Below are positions 43,044 to 54,707 of a DNA stretch of 64,000 nt, in pieces. Positions within the stretch are counted from its first letter, which is position 1, and each line of letters starts with the position of its first letter. The position numbers were made by a program, and so were the translations under genes. The DNA is from Triglochin maritima (Eukaryota; Streptophyta; Magnoliopsida; Alismatales; Juncaginaceae), in assembly GCA_963682175.1 (NCBI GenBank), contig OY821790.1, positions 2,244,501 to 2,308,500 on the forward strand, read 5' to 3'. A model generated the notes under the pieces. It did no database searches, was not told the origin of the DNA, and saw only the letters and a list, made by a program, of their open reading frames with translations.

Positions 43044-43860
43044 ATGTCGAATATTCAACCTATTGTGCGATCTATGATTGAAAAACATCCTTTGGCAAAT
43101 GATGACTCAAACTTCATAAGCTGGCAACTCAAGCTCGATATCGTGTTGAAGTTTGAGAAACTATCTCATATTTTGGACGGTGAAATCCCAAAATCAAATG
43201 AGAAGGCAACCGATAGCGAGAGAGAGGCAAAAGCCAAGTGGGAAGACCAAGAGAGCCAGATTCACGGTCTAATGTTGGCATCCATGGGTGGCTCGCTTCA
43301 AGCGAAATACTTGGATTCAAAACCCAAGAACACCATGGAAGCTTTAACAAAGATGTTCATGGACTAAAAGACCACCATCGCACTCACAAGGTGCGACATG
43401 GCGGAGGGAACATCGGTATCTATGCATTTTCTCACGATGCAAGGATACCTTGAGAAGTTGTCGAAGCTCTCTTCCCCGATGCCCGATGACATTGCGGAAT
43501 ATTTGATTCTTGGCTCTCTAGCCCCATCCTACAAGGACTTCATTATGCACTATCATGTGCGTGAGAAAGGGATGAGTCTTGAGGAACTTCACAATGCTCT
43601 CAAAACGACTAAAGTTGACATGGGCAAGGGTCAGGACAAGCACGTCCTAGCCGTCCATGAGAGGAGCAAAAGATCACCAAGGGTAAAGACAAATTCACCC
43701 AAAAAACGCCAATCAAGAGAAAGGGAGTAGGAGGTACTCGTGGTAGTACCTCGAGGGGTAATTCTTTGAAATCTCCGACTCCCAACACGGAGTGCTTTCA
43801 CTGCGGTGAAAAGGGACACATCCGGCCAAATTGCCCCAAGTACAAGGAAGCCTTGACACT
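43044..43860 (+). pseudogene. Gag of element H (broken)
   Basis: ATG 43044 (MSNIQPIVRSMIEKHPLAND) reads the copia Gag_2-type region to a TAA at 43365, caused by a deletion of about 20 bases relative to K. The frame resumes at 43398 (MAEGTSVSMHFLTMQGYLEKL) to about 43730, then breaks again. An intact CCHC knuckle (CFHCGEKGHIRPNC) is at 43793-43834. In K the matching second Cys is Tyr. Confidence 0.85.
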
Positions 43861-43899
43861 GTAGTGATTGAGCGTAAACGCCCCCAAAAAGGCGAAAGG

Positions 43900-45056
43900 T
43901 ATATTTGTTATTGAAATAAATTTACCACCTATGTCCATGATTGGGTAATTGATACCGGATCTTGTGCTCACATAATCTCTAATGTGCAGCTACTAAAGGA
44001 TAGGAAGGAACTCGTGAAGAACGAGATGATTTTGAAGGTTGGAAATGGTGCAAGCGTTGCAGTGATTGCACAAGGTTCCGTGGAGCTTCAATTATCTAGT
44101 AGTTTAAATTTATGTTTAAAGAATGTCTATTATGTGCCTTTGATTAGTAAGAATATTATTTCTGTATCATGTTTGGATATGGATAATTTTAATATAAATA
44201 TTTCAAACTCTTACTTGTCTATATCGAAGAATGGAATTTTCTATGCAAATGCATTCGTGAGGAATGGTCTTTATTTTCTTGAATTGAATAATAGACAAAT
44301 TTTAAACATCAATAACAAAAGGCTTAAAACTACTCACGTGAATGATACACTCCTATGACACTATCGTCTTGGTCACATAAATGAAAAACGCATCAAGAAA
44401 TTGCAAGAAGCTAACCTTCTTGGTCAACTTGATTTTAAATCATTGGAGACGTGCGAACCTTGCCTAATGGGCCAAATGACCAAGAGGCCTTTCAAGAAGA
44501 AAGGTCCAAGAGCGAGTAACTTGCTCGATTTGATACATTCTGATGTATGTGGTCCAATGAGTACGAGTGCAAGAGATGATTTTAGGTACTTCATTACATT
44601 CACGGATGACTATAGTCGTTATGGCTATATTTATCTAATGAGAAACAAAAGTGAATCCTTTGACAAGTTCAAAGAATTCAAGAATGAAGTAGAGAACCAA
44701 CTCAACAGAAAATCAAGTCTCTACGAACGGATCGTGGAGGTGAGTACTTAAGTACCGAATTTGATTCGTTCCTAAAGGAGTGTGGAATTATACCACAGCT
44801 CACTCTGCCTAGAACACCTCAATGGAATGGGGTATCCGAAAGGAGAAATAGGACATTGCTCGACATGGTTCGATCAATGATGAGTCAAGCTGAATTGTCA
44901 CTTTACTTTTGGAGTTATGCACTAGAAGCTGCGGCTTCCACACTAAATAATATTCCACCCAAATCCATGGAGAAAACGCCTTATGAGATATGGAGTGGTA
45001 AAACACCTAAGCTCAATTTTCTCAAGATTTGGGGTTGGGAGGCCTACGTCTAGAGA
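43900..45056 (+). pseudogene. Protease and integrase of element H (broken)
   Basis: Protease motif VIDTGSCAHI at about 43945-43975. Integrase zinc region HYRLGHINEKRIKKL...CEPC follows a TGA (44356-44358) that replaces the Trp codon of K. The rve core has DLIHSDVCGPMS, FTDDYSRYGYIY and GVSERRNRTLLDM. A one-base deletion near 44708 removes the reading through the second catalytic Asp. A TAG near 45052 ends the piece. Confidence 0.85.
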
Positions 45057-47125
45057 TTGATGTCGACCAAACTTCAACCAAAAGCGGATAAGTGCTTCTT
45101 CATAGGTTATCCTCGTGAGACAAGAGGATACTACTTTTGTCATATAACCTCCAATCGAGAGATTGTAGAGAGGAATGTCGTATTCCTAGAAAAGGAATTT
45201 CTGGAAAGAATAAAAAGTAGTGGGAGTAGAGTTGTGCTTGAGGAAACTCAAGATATTCTACAAGATCATGATATGAATGGTGACATTCAAGATCATGAAG
45301 GCCCAACCGAGGTTCCCTTAGTTAGTGGGAGCATGAGTGAAAGACCCTCGCAAGCAATTGTGAGAGAAACTCAATCATCCCCACCTAGTGTACGTTCGAT
45401 AATCGAACACGAACTAATTCTGCAAGAAATTGTGGAAGAAGTTCGAGAAGTGCACGTAGAACCAAAACAACTTAGAAGGTCAACAAGGGAAAGGAAGAAA
45501 CCCGATATGTATTTGGGACTTCATGAGATCATGGTACTAGATATCGATGATCCCTCGACCTTTCAAGAAGCAATGGAAAGAGAGGATTCCAAACTATGGT
45601 TAAAAGCCATGGAATCCGAAATAGAATCCATGTATGACAATCAAGTGTGGAATTTGGTTGACCTTCCTCATGGAACGAAAGCCGTTCAAAATAAGTGGGT
45701 TTTTAAGAGGAAGATGGACATGGATGGTAACCTGACAACCTACAAAGTGAGGCTTGTAGCAAAAGGTTTCGCTCAAGTTCAAGGAATTGACTATGATGAA
45801 ATTTTTTCACCAGTTGCCATGTTCAAGTCTATTCGGATCATGCTCGCTATTGCCGCATTTCATGATTATGAGATATGGCAAGTGGATGTCAAAATGGCCT
45901 TCTTTAATGGGAACTTAGAGGAGGATGTGTAGATGGTACAACCTCAGGGTTTTGAAGATCCAAAGAATAGCAAGAAAGTATGCAAGCTTCAAAGATCCAT
46001 TTATGGATTGAAGCAAGCATCAAGGAGTTTGAACAAGCGTTTTGACGAGGAAGTCAAGAAGCTTCACTTCGTCCAAAGGAAGAGCCTTGTATATACAAGA
46101 AGGTTAGTGGGAGCCACATAGTGTTTCTGATCTTATATGTCGATGACATACTCCTCATGAGAAATCATATACCTTTGCTTGAGAAGCGAGAAGTTCATTG
46201 AAATCTGCATTTTCAATGAAAGACCTTGATGAGGCTCAATACATCTTGGGAATCAAGATATATAGAGATGGATCCCGTAGACTCATTGGCATAAGTCAAT
46301 GTGCGTACATTGACAAGGTCCGGGAAAGGTTTAGCATGAACAACTCCAAAAAGGGCAATGTGCCAATGTGTATGGGTGTGCAACTCAAGAAGTCTCAACG
46401 TGCTGAATCACGTAAAGACTTGGAGTACATGAAAGATATTCCTTATGCTTCGTCAATATTATCGATCATGTACGCGATGACTTGCACAAAACCCGATGTC
46501 TCGTATGCTCTAAGTGTGACAAGTCGTCACCAATCCAATGCAGGTCCTGAGTATTGGACTGCGGTCAAGAATATTCTGAGGTACCTTAACCGGACCAAAG
46601 ATAAGTTTCTTGTTTATGGAGGACAAAGGGAGCTAATAGTCGAGGGCTATTCGGATGCGAGTTTCATGAGTGATCCCGACGATAGGAGATCTCAATCAGG
46701 ATACGTCTTCCTTCTGAATGGTGGAGCAGTGAGTTGGCGTAGTTGGAAGCAAAGCAATACAGCCGACTCAACCACCACTTCCGAAGTAATGGTTGTTGCT
46801 GAAGCGAGAAAGGAAGGAGTGTGGATCAAGAAGTTCCTTGAAGAGCTTGGAGTAGTTCCCTCGTGTGAGGGACCAATAGAGCTATTTTGCGATAATAGTG
46901 CATCTATCTCGCAAATCAAGGATCCCAAATGACACCACAAAGTGAAGTACATGGATCGTAAGTACTTTGTCACACGTGACTTCATCGACAAGGGCAACAT
47001 AAATCTGTAATGGGTGGACACAAACATCAACACAGCTGATCCATTCACCAAACTCTTATCCCAAACCAAGGGCAAAATGCATTTCGAGTCCATAGGTCTG
47101 AGGAACCATGTGGATTGGCTTGATG
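45057..47125 (+). pseudogene. RT and RNase H of element H (broken)
   Basis: RVT_2 from WNLVDLPHGTKAVQNKWVFK (about 45648) to VDVKMAFFNGNLEEDV, then TAG at 45930. It resumes at 45933 with IYGLKQASRSLNKRFDEE, a frame break near 46090, LYVDDILL near 46133-46155, and 46198-46932 (AQYILGIKIYRDGSRR, ATSEVMVVAEARKEGVWIKKFL, ELFCDNSASISQIKDPK). A TGA at about 46930 and a TAA near 47008 precede the RNase H end. The order matches K throughout. Confidence 0.85.
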
Positions 47126-47199
47126 AGTGATTAGAGAGGGTTACCTTAGTTATTATTGTTTAATACATCGAGAATGTATGTGAAAGAAAACTTTGATAA

Positions 47200-47211
47200 C
47201 AAGTGGGAGAT
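47200..47211 (+). promoter_or_regulatory. Polypurine tract of element H
   Basis: CAAGTGGGAGAT directly before the 3' LTR start TGAAAGGAATG; K has AAGTGGGAGAT in the same place. Confidence 0.75.
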
Positions 47212-49417
47212 TGAAAGGAATGTGTTCTAAAAGTTTTACTTTTATATGTCAATTATAATGAATTGGATGTGCAAGCATTTTGTTCCTTGATTAATGTATT
47301 CGTCTTTCGGAAGTGTTAAGGAAGAGGTGCTTGGTTCTTAACCGCAGAGCTCTAAAAGATGATGGTCTACATAAATCAAAAGTTATTCACAATCATGGTA
47401 ATTAACATGGAACATTAATTACCGAGTTAAGATTGTCGTGTTGGTCATCGATTATTGTAGCTCTACAAATATTTTACGACACGAGTATATAAAAGAGGAA
47501 AATATTACTTTTATATATTGAATAGACCTAACAAGTAAAACATTATGGAATTGTGTTTCGTGTCATTAATGTTTTACTGTGTCTTGGATCCTAAAATATG
47601 AGACTTATATCTTTTTACTCAAGAAATGTTTGATTTGAATATTGTCAAAAGCTATCAATGAGTATAGTGATAAAGGCAATTGTTTGTTGAACATGACTTA
47701 TGCTGGAAAAGATAGCTAGTCAAAATATTATCATTGCCCCTCTTAATTGAGTGATGATATTAGTGGGCCCCTTGATAAAGCAAAATTATAATGTGCACAA
47801 TGTAGCTTGAGTTAAGTTACATAATTATAATTAGCTTAAAGAGAACAAGAAATGAATATAATGCAAATGTCACACATTTCTACTTTGTATATTTACTTAA
47901 TATCATGAGGCAAGGGACGGACACAAGTGGTGCACTTACATCACTAAATGGATCGTGTTTAGTTCGAGTGGAACAAGACATCTATGCTAATTGGGTAACT
48001 ATAATGTGTAGCTAGATACCGCTTATAGTTTGAGATATTAAGTGTTTAATATCGCTGCCAAATTTAGCTTAGATCCTCCTATAGGTCACACCACAAAACT
48101 GGGAAACAAGAAGCTTGATTTTGAGTTCATATGATATGTCGGGTTTTGTGAGAAAATGGACACATGTGGTGAATCAATAAAATCAATATGTCACGAAAAT
48201 TGACATAATTAGAATCATGGATAAATTCATATGAGGTGTATATATTATGGGGTGTAATAATTTGATATTACATGGATAATATATTACATAAGATATGAAT
48301 TTGCTAAAACCTAAAAAGATCAAATTTTGTTGGTGATAAATCCAAAATTTGATAAAGGCAAAAAACGGATGAAAACGATCGAACGTTTTTCGGAGACCGG
48401 TCGACCGACTATTCACAGTAGCTGTTGAGCGTGTGAACGGTCGACCGGATGGATTCGTTTTGTCAACCGGAAACTTCCACTAGCTTCTACGAGCTCGTCT
48501 TGGTAGTGATCGGTCGAATGGTAAAGGGTCGTGGTTCGACCCAAAAGTTCCAGGAGATTCCGCGTGTTGATCTTGGAAGTGATCGGTCAACCGACTTGAA
48601 ACTCAGTCCGACCGGAAATTTCTAGTAGTCGATTCTCGCGTTGAATCGGTCGACCTTTTACATGTTTCGTTCACCCGGAAAATCATTGTAGCTCTGGGTG
48701 TGTGTGATGGGTCGACCGAAGGATTTCGTGGTCCAACCGAAATCACATTTTACTAAACAACCGGTCGACCAGTTAGTTTGTTCTTGTCGACCGTTCGGTA
48801 CGGTTTTGCCTGATTTATTAAGAGAATAATTAGATCATGGGCTGGATTAATTCCATACCTGGTCAAAACATTTTTAGGAGGATTATGTGGCAAATTATGA
48901 TTGGTTTTTGGTAGAGAAAAACAAGAGACCATGGCTAGAGAATAGTTCTTGATGTGGGTGATTTGTCAGGGTATAAATAGGACCTCTCACCATAATTGTT
49001 TCATAAGTGTTGTTGCAAATTCTCTCTCTCCCTAATCTCTCCATTAATCACCATGAAAATTCTCTTAATATTTGAGTTTTTGGAGATTGAATTCTCAGAA
49101 GCTTGAAGGGGGTTATTAGCTTGATTTAGAGATTGATTGGCTAGCTCCTTTCTCTCTAATCTTGTTTAGAGTTTGGTGAACACTTGGAGGCGAATCGGCA
49201 GGCGATTCGACGGGGAACGGAACTCCAGATCTTCTAAAAGGTTTAGAGAACCTTTAGGTATGATCCTCTTTCGTTTGTTTATTTTAATGTGTAGGAATGC
49301 ATGATATTAGAATAAACACAAATGTGTACATAAAATCAATGAAAATATGAAATCGATCATGTATGCTTGTATATTTTTTTTTAAATATACACATACATAG
49401 GGACACAAAATCCTACA
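47212..49417 (+). repeat. Element H 3' LTR
   Basis: TGAAAGGAATGTGTTCT to AAATCCTACA, about 2206 bp. It retains the segment lost from the 5' LTR. Palindromes 48390-48800, TATA 48972-48980. Confidence 0.88.
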
Positions 49418-50562
49418 GGTTGTTCGGGAGGAGCAGTGTGGTAGGAGATGAAGGGATCGGCGAGTGGTTTTAGGGGGAGCGGGAGTTAGGGTTTTGGAGG
49501 GACGAGAGTTAGGGTTTTGGGGGGACAACTACCTGAAGTTGGAGGGGGATGGTGGTGGGCGGAGCCGCGAGGGCGGCGACGGCGAGCGGAGGAGCGAAGA
49601 GGAGGTGGAGGAACGCGGAGGCGGGCAAAGGGCACGGAGGACGCGTGAACGGAGGAGGAGCGGCGAGGAGGAGGAGGAGGAGCGGCGGCGAGGAGGTTAG
49701 GGTAGATGTTGGAGAGCAAGGAAATGGAAGAATCGTTCGACGCGGCTTCTGTTAAAGCCCTACACCGACGGACACAATCCGTCGATGTTTGGTTATGCGT
49801 CGTTGATGTATGTTACCCAAGAAACGGAGCTATCTATCAGTGTATGTTAATCAAGTGTCAGTGTGGCTTTTAGCGTGACAAATTTTGTTATCCCGCTTAT
49901 TGTTTTGTCTGAACTCTACACTGACGGTATTTATCCGTCGGCATAGGGTAATTGACGGAACTGTTCCGTCGGTGAAGTCATTGTTATCTATCGGTGTATG
50001 CCCGTTGGTTTTCATGTCCGAAGGAACGATATATCTGTCGGCATATGCTTCCCTACACCGACGGATAAGACACCGATGGACATCGATGTTGGTTGTTTTT
50101 CTAGTATTGAATGGTTGGTTTGTACTTTTTTTAATTGTAGGCTAAGGTGTCCACATTTGATTTTTTTTATAATTATAATATTTATATTAGTATGTTAGAT
50201 GAATGTTGAAATTTATTTGTGATGTTGGTTTATATTTCATGTTAAGTTGGATATTGGACGTTATTTCTAGTGTTGGATGCATTTTGATTGCAATTTTTTT
50301 ATTTTTAGGCGAATAAAAAAAAATCAGAAATTTAAAAAAATTAATAAAAATCACTATTGCCAATGAAATTTCCGTTGCCAAAACTGGGGATTTTCGGTGC
50401 CAAAAAATGGCACCAAAAGTAGTTATTACCGACGGAAATTCCGTCGGCAATGACTATTCTTGACGAAAATGGGTACTATTGCCGACAGATTTGTCCGTCG
50501 ATAAGGACCCATTTTGTAGTACTGTTCTCTCCGATAATTCATAGAATTTTTCATGTTAGTTT
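49418..50562. repeat. CACTA-like subterminal hairpins and GC-rich zone
   Basis: 49540-49710 is GC-rich low complexity (GGCGGCGACGGCGAGCGGAG-like) with no credible protein. After it come repeated inverted pairs on CCGACGGA/TCCGTCGG: near 49762-49785, 49919-49945, 49953-49972, 50052-50082, 50428-50447 and 50473-50494. The last is followed by CCATTTTGTAGTACTG (50508-50523), which resembles a CACTA end (TTTTGTAGTG). Possible remnants of one or two other CACTA-type elements. No transposase gene is present. Confidence 0.5.
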
Positions 50563-50879
50563 TGTGTTCTAAAAGTTATCTTTTGGTGATTGCTTTTACA
50601 TGCTATGTTTATGAATTGAATGTTATATATGACATTTTGTTCCATGAGTTTGACGTTTATAGAAGTGTTCAGGAAGATACTCTTGGTCTTGAACCGTAAA
50701 ACTCTATATGATAACAAACATAAAACTCTAAAGGTTCACAATCTTGGCAATTAGCATGGAACACTATTATACCACAAAAAGATTGTCGTGTTGATTAAAG
50801 TACATTGTAGTTCTACAAATGTTGATAAAAGATTATCATTTAATAACACGAGTATATGAAAGGTTTCATACATTGAACA
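50563..50879 (+). repeat. Element I: copia LTR fragment (H/K family)
   Basis: TGTGTTCTAAAAG near 50563, then matches to the H/K LTR start (AGAAGTGTT..AGGAAGA, ACCGTA..CTCTA, AAGATTGTCGTGTTG, AACACGAGTATATGAAAG). It stops near 50879, where an Athila-type LTR begins midway. Confidence 0.65.
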
Positions 50880-51462
50880 TGCTTAGCATATGCTTGGACT
50901 AGTGGTCATATTTTATGGGGAATGATAAGGTGAGGATATGGATGGATTTGATGAAGGAAACATGACTTGTAGTTGCATGTAGTCTTGTTGCTTTTACCTT
51001 GATTAATGCCTTGTATGTTTGAATGATAATGTACTATCTTATTTCATGTGGATGCATAGTAGGGTCTAGTCTTTATACATGAGTTCATTTAGCTTCATTC
51101 CAATTATTGTCTTGTATGTTTTAATGATATTGTGTTACCTTATTTCATGTGGAGGCAAAGTTGGATTTAGTTTTATGATTTTCATGTACTACATGTTGTG
51201 ATGAGCATAAGTGAACACACACACATACACATATATTTTTATTCACACTCTTTTCTCTACCCCCTATGGGGTTCAGTTTTATTGCTAATTTTCCATTTCC
51301 TTTTGCATTTTAGTGTAGTATGATCACAACTTCTTTCTCTCCTTTCTTTCCCACTCGCCTTCGAACAAACTAAAGTCGACACACCTCCCTGTGGATCGAC
51401 CCTTATTTTCCACCGCTTCAACGCGGCTGTGCGCTTGCGGTTTTAATAAAATGTATCAATCA
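50880..51462 (+). repeat. Element J 5' LTR, 3' part only
   Basis: It matches E and F from GCTTAGTTTATGCTTTGATT onward, keeps both copies of the ATTTCATGTGGAGGCA unit (like F, unlike E) and the CCCCCTATGGGG hairpin, and ends TATCAATCA. The U3 with USE and TATA is missing. Confidence 0.8.
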
Positions 51463-52491
51463 AATTTTGGCGCCGTTGTCGGGGAGGTGCTCTGTCCAGA
51501 CTTTGGTTTGGACGATTCGAGTGGTTTTAATTTTTCTTTTTTTAGTTTTGGTTTGTTTCAAGGGTTTTAATTTTCCATTTGTTGTGGTAGTTTATGTCTT
51601 CAGTGTAGTGGTATGGGAGTTCTATTTTGCATGTTTTAACCTATAGTTAGCTCACAGATTAACAATCAATCCCCTTTAATCAACTTGGACCTTAAAACTC
51701 AAAGGAAAAGAATAGATTGATTGCCATCTTGGTCATGCATCATTTGTAGACCTTGCACGCATTTGTCTTTTCTTTGCTTTACATTTTTGTTGTTGATTGC
51801 TGGCACGAGGTACGTGCACCCAAATCTCTCATTCATGCATGTTTCGATCATGCATTAGTTAGTAAGGTGCATCGAGACAAGAGTGAGTTGAGCGTTTGAT
51901 TGGAGTGTTGATTGCTAGATTTAAGATCAAAACGCTACTAAGGAGGGGATGTCCCATAAAAGATAAGGTGGGGGATTTCATCACCCTTTCCTTGGACCCA
52001 AAAATCACTCTTAATAAAGCCTTAATTCTAAAAGCAAGTAGACATTGGCCCTAAGGATTTTGGACAAACTAGGAGAGTAATCTAGTCGAGACAGTCATGG
52101 CATGATCGGTGTTGCCTACCTTGTCGCTAGTAGGAGGTACTGGATCTCCGGATCTGGTATAACTTGCTGGGCATTGTGGTCTTCATTGTAGGGAGGTGAG
52201 GCATGTCGAGACTAGTGACCTCGAAGTTAGGCTTCGTCTAGCCTAAGGACCCATTACCTTACATTGTTTGAGTCGTGCTTGCTAGATTAGACTTCTACCC
52301 TCACCCTTTACCCACGCTAGCTTTTAGGGATTCCTCCCTTCTCCTCTGAGTCATCTTCTTCTCACCTACTTCTACATTCAAGTCTCCTCCCCTTTACACT
52401 CTCTATTAGTGTTTTAGGGTCGAGTCGAGCACTTTTTGCGAGCCTAGCCTCGTGGTGTTGAGAGTGGTCGACTCGAGAATTTTTTGTTGAG
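51463..52491 (+). other. Element J leader (non-coding)
   Basis: Same conserved blocks as E (CTACTAAGGAGGGGATGTCC near 51936, GGGCATTGTGG near 52170), but the palindrome pair seen after the PBS in D, E and F is absent. Confidence 0.7.
51468..51485 (+). promoter_or_regulatory. Primer-binding site of element J, one mutation
   Basis: TGGCGCCGTTGTCGGGGA; one C to T change. Confidence 0.85.
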
Positions 52492-52558
52492 ATGGATGGT
52501 TACATGGGCGACCATCCATATCGTTGTTGGGACCAGGACAATTCTCCCTGGTATTTCA
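52492..52558 (+). pseudogene. Gag-like ORF of J, first part
   Basis: ATG 52492 (MDGYMGDHPYRCWDQDNSPW), broken by the K insertion. The last five bases TTTCA are the left target duplication of K. Confidence 0.8.
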
Positions 52559-53739
52559 TGAAGGGAATGTGTTCTGAAAGTTTTACTTTTAAATGTCAAT
52601 TATTATGAATTGAATGAGAAATCGTTTTGTTCCTTGTTTATGTTATTCGTCTTTTAGAAGTGTTAAGGAAGAGACTCTTGTCCTTAACCGTAGAGCTCTA
52701 AAAGATATTGGATTACATAAAACAAAAGATATTCGCAATCATGGTAATAAACATGAGACATCTATTACCGAGGGAAGATTGTCGTGTTGGTCATAGATCA
52801 TTATAGCTCTACAAGTGAGTGACAACACGGGTACACAAAAGAGAAAAATATTACTTTTGTATACTGAATAGACCTAATAAGTAAAACATTATAGAATTGT
52901 GTTTTCTGTGTCATTAATGTTTTACTGTGTCCTTGGTTCTTTGATATGAGACTTATATCAGATCACTTAAGGAATGCTTGATTAGGCTAGTGTCTTGAGC
53001 TATCGATAAGTGTAGTGTAAAGACATTGGTTGGTTAAGTATGACTTTTGTTGGAGAAGATAGTTAGTCGAAAGATTATGATTGCCCCTCTTAATTGAGTG
53101 ATGATATTAGTGGGCCCCTTGATAAAGCAAAGTTATAATGTGCACAATGTGATTTGAGTTAAGTCACATATTTATAACTAGCTTAAAGAGATCAAGAAAT
53201 GAATACTAATACAAAGATGACACAATACTACTTTGTGTGTATTCTTAATATCATGACGCAAGGGACGGACACAAGTGGTGCACTCCATCACTAAATGGAT
53301 CGGGTTTTGGTTCGAGTGGAATTAAGACATCTAACTAATTGGGAGCTATAATGTGTAGCTAGATACCGCTTATAGATTGTGATATTAAGTTCTTAATATC
53401 ACTACCAACTTAGTCTAGATCCTCCCATAGGTCACACCGCAAAAACCGGGAAACAAGAAGCTTGATTTTTGGTTCCTAACATGTGTCGGGTTTCTTATAG
53501 AAAATATGACACATGTGGTGAACAAGTAAAATCAATTGTGTTGTGATATATAACATAATTAGAATCATGATAAATTCATATGAGATGCATGTATTATAGG
53601 GTGCAATAATTTATTGTTGCATAGGATAATATATTGCATAAGTTGTGAATTTGCTAAAACCCCCTAAAGTTCAAATTTTGTTGGAAATAAATCCAAAATT
53701 TGAAAAGGCAAAATCAGGTAGAAGTTCGGTAATCCGTTA

Positions 53740-54050
53740 TGGTTCGGTCGACCAAAGGATCTGTGGATCAGTCAACCGAACGTGGAACGGATGGTCAAGT
53801 TGATTGACCGAACTTGACCAAAGTGCCTGGAACTCTGGATCGGTGTACCGAACCAGAAACGGTCGACCGAACAATGTCCAATTCCGATATTTTCGGTTAA
53901 CCGAATAGCACTCGGTCAAAGACGAAGGGTTCGTCCGAACGGTTAAGGAGATTTTTTCTCCTTAAGAATCGGTCTTCCGTCTAAGACACGGTTAACCAAA
54001 CGTGATATATTCGGTTGACCGAGTATGTCTCGGTAAACTGAATCCCGATC
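53740..54050. repeat. Palindrome cluster CGG-N4-CCG in K 5' LTR
   Basis: Sites include TCGGTCGACC (53744), CGGTGTACCG (53841), CGGTCGACCG (53859), CGGTTAACCG (53894) and CGGTTGACCG (54011). The 3' LTR copy is at 61588-61905. The arms CGG/CCG and the 4-bp spacing are kept while the centre varies (TCGA, TTAA, TGTA, TTGA). Confidence 0.8.
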
Positions 54051-54222
54051 GATTTTCTGCCTTGGATAATTAAGAGATTAATTTGATCAATGGTTGGATT
54101 AGCTCCAAACTTGGTCAAACGTTTTGTGGGTGCATATAATGCATTTTGGAATTAGTTTGTGAGAGAAAATGTCAAGAGAACATGGCTTAAGAATAGCCAT
54201 GATTGAGAGTAAGATTGGAACC

Positions 54223-54231
54223 TATAAATAG
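54223..54231 (+). promoter_or_regulatory. TATA box of K 5' LTR
   Basis: TATAAATAG; the 3' LTR copy is at 62069-62077. Confidence 0.7.
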
Positions 54232-54695
54232 GTCCTTATTCTCATTAATTGAGACACATGTTTTGCTAATTCTTTTCTCTCCTAATTCACCACAAAAAGC
54301 CACGAAAATCATCTTAAATTTCTAAGTCTTTGGAAGGAGAAATCTCAGAGATTAAGGAAGGGGTTTGTAGCTAGATTCTAAGCTAGTTTGGATATTGATT
54401 GGCTAGCTCCTTTCTCTCCAACCTTGTTTAGGGTTTCGGTGAACACTCGGAGGCATCCGGCGCAACGGGAAGCGACGATCGTCTTCCTCAACATCTCTAG
54501 ATCATCAAGAAGTTTTAGAGAACTTCTAGGTATGAATTTCGGAGTCCCTTGTGTTTGTTTTAATAAGTTTTTGAAACTAGTTATTGAAACAAACTGATGC
54601 ATGCATGAGACAAATCATAGAAAAATTGAAATTGATCCTTATTGTGCATAAAATTTCGAAAATATATATGTGCAATTAAACTAGAAATCCTACAG

Positions 54696-54707
54696 TGGTA
54701 TCAGAGC
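54696..54707 (+). promoter_or_regulatory. Primer-binding site of element K (initiator-Met tRNA)
   Basis: TGGTATCAGAGC, one base after the LTR. Confidence 0.92.

Larger units (their letters stand above)
39818..49417 (+). mobile_element. Element H: Ty1/copia element, full-length order but inactive
   Basis: 5' LTR 39818-41590, PBS 41592-41603, long leader, gag, protease, integrase, RT, RNase H, PPT 47200-47211, 3' LTR 47212-49417. It is a close relative of K. The 5' LTR lacks about 28 bp at its start and about 430 bp inside. At least six stops and several frameshifts. The base after the 3' LTR (GGTTG) has no match on the left, consistent with loss of the left end. Confidence 0.88.
52559..54694 (+). 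repeat. Element K 5' LTR
   Basis: TGAAGGGAATGTG to AAATCCTACA. U3 holds palindrome variants CGGTCGACCG, CGGTTAACCG, CGGTGTACCG (53740-54050); TATAAATAG at 54223-54231. Confidence 0.92.

Noticed and set aside
49464..49755. GC-rich overlapping frames on both strands resembling a gene's first exon
   Set aside because: Pro/Arg/Gly-rich low complexity in every frame, no continuation into a conserved protein.
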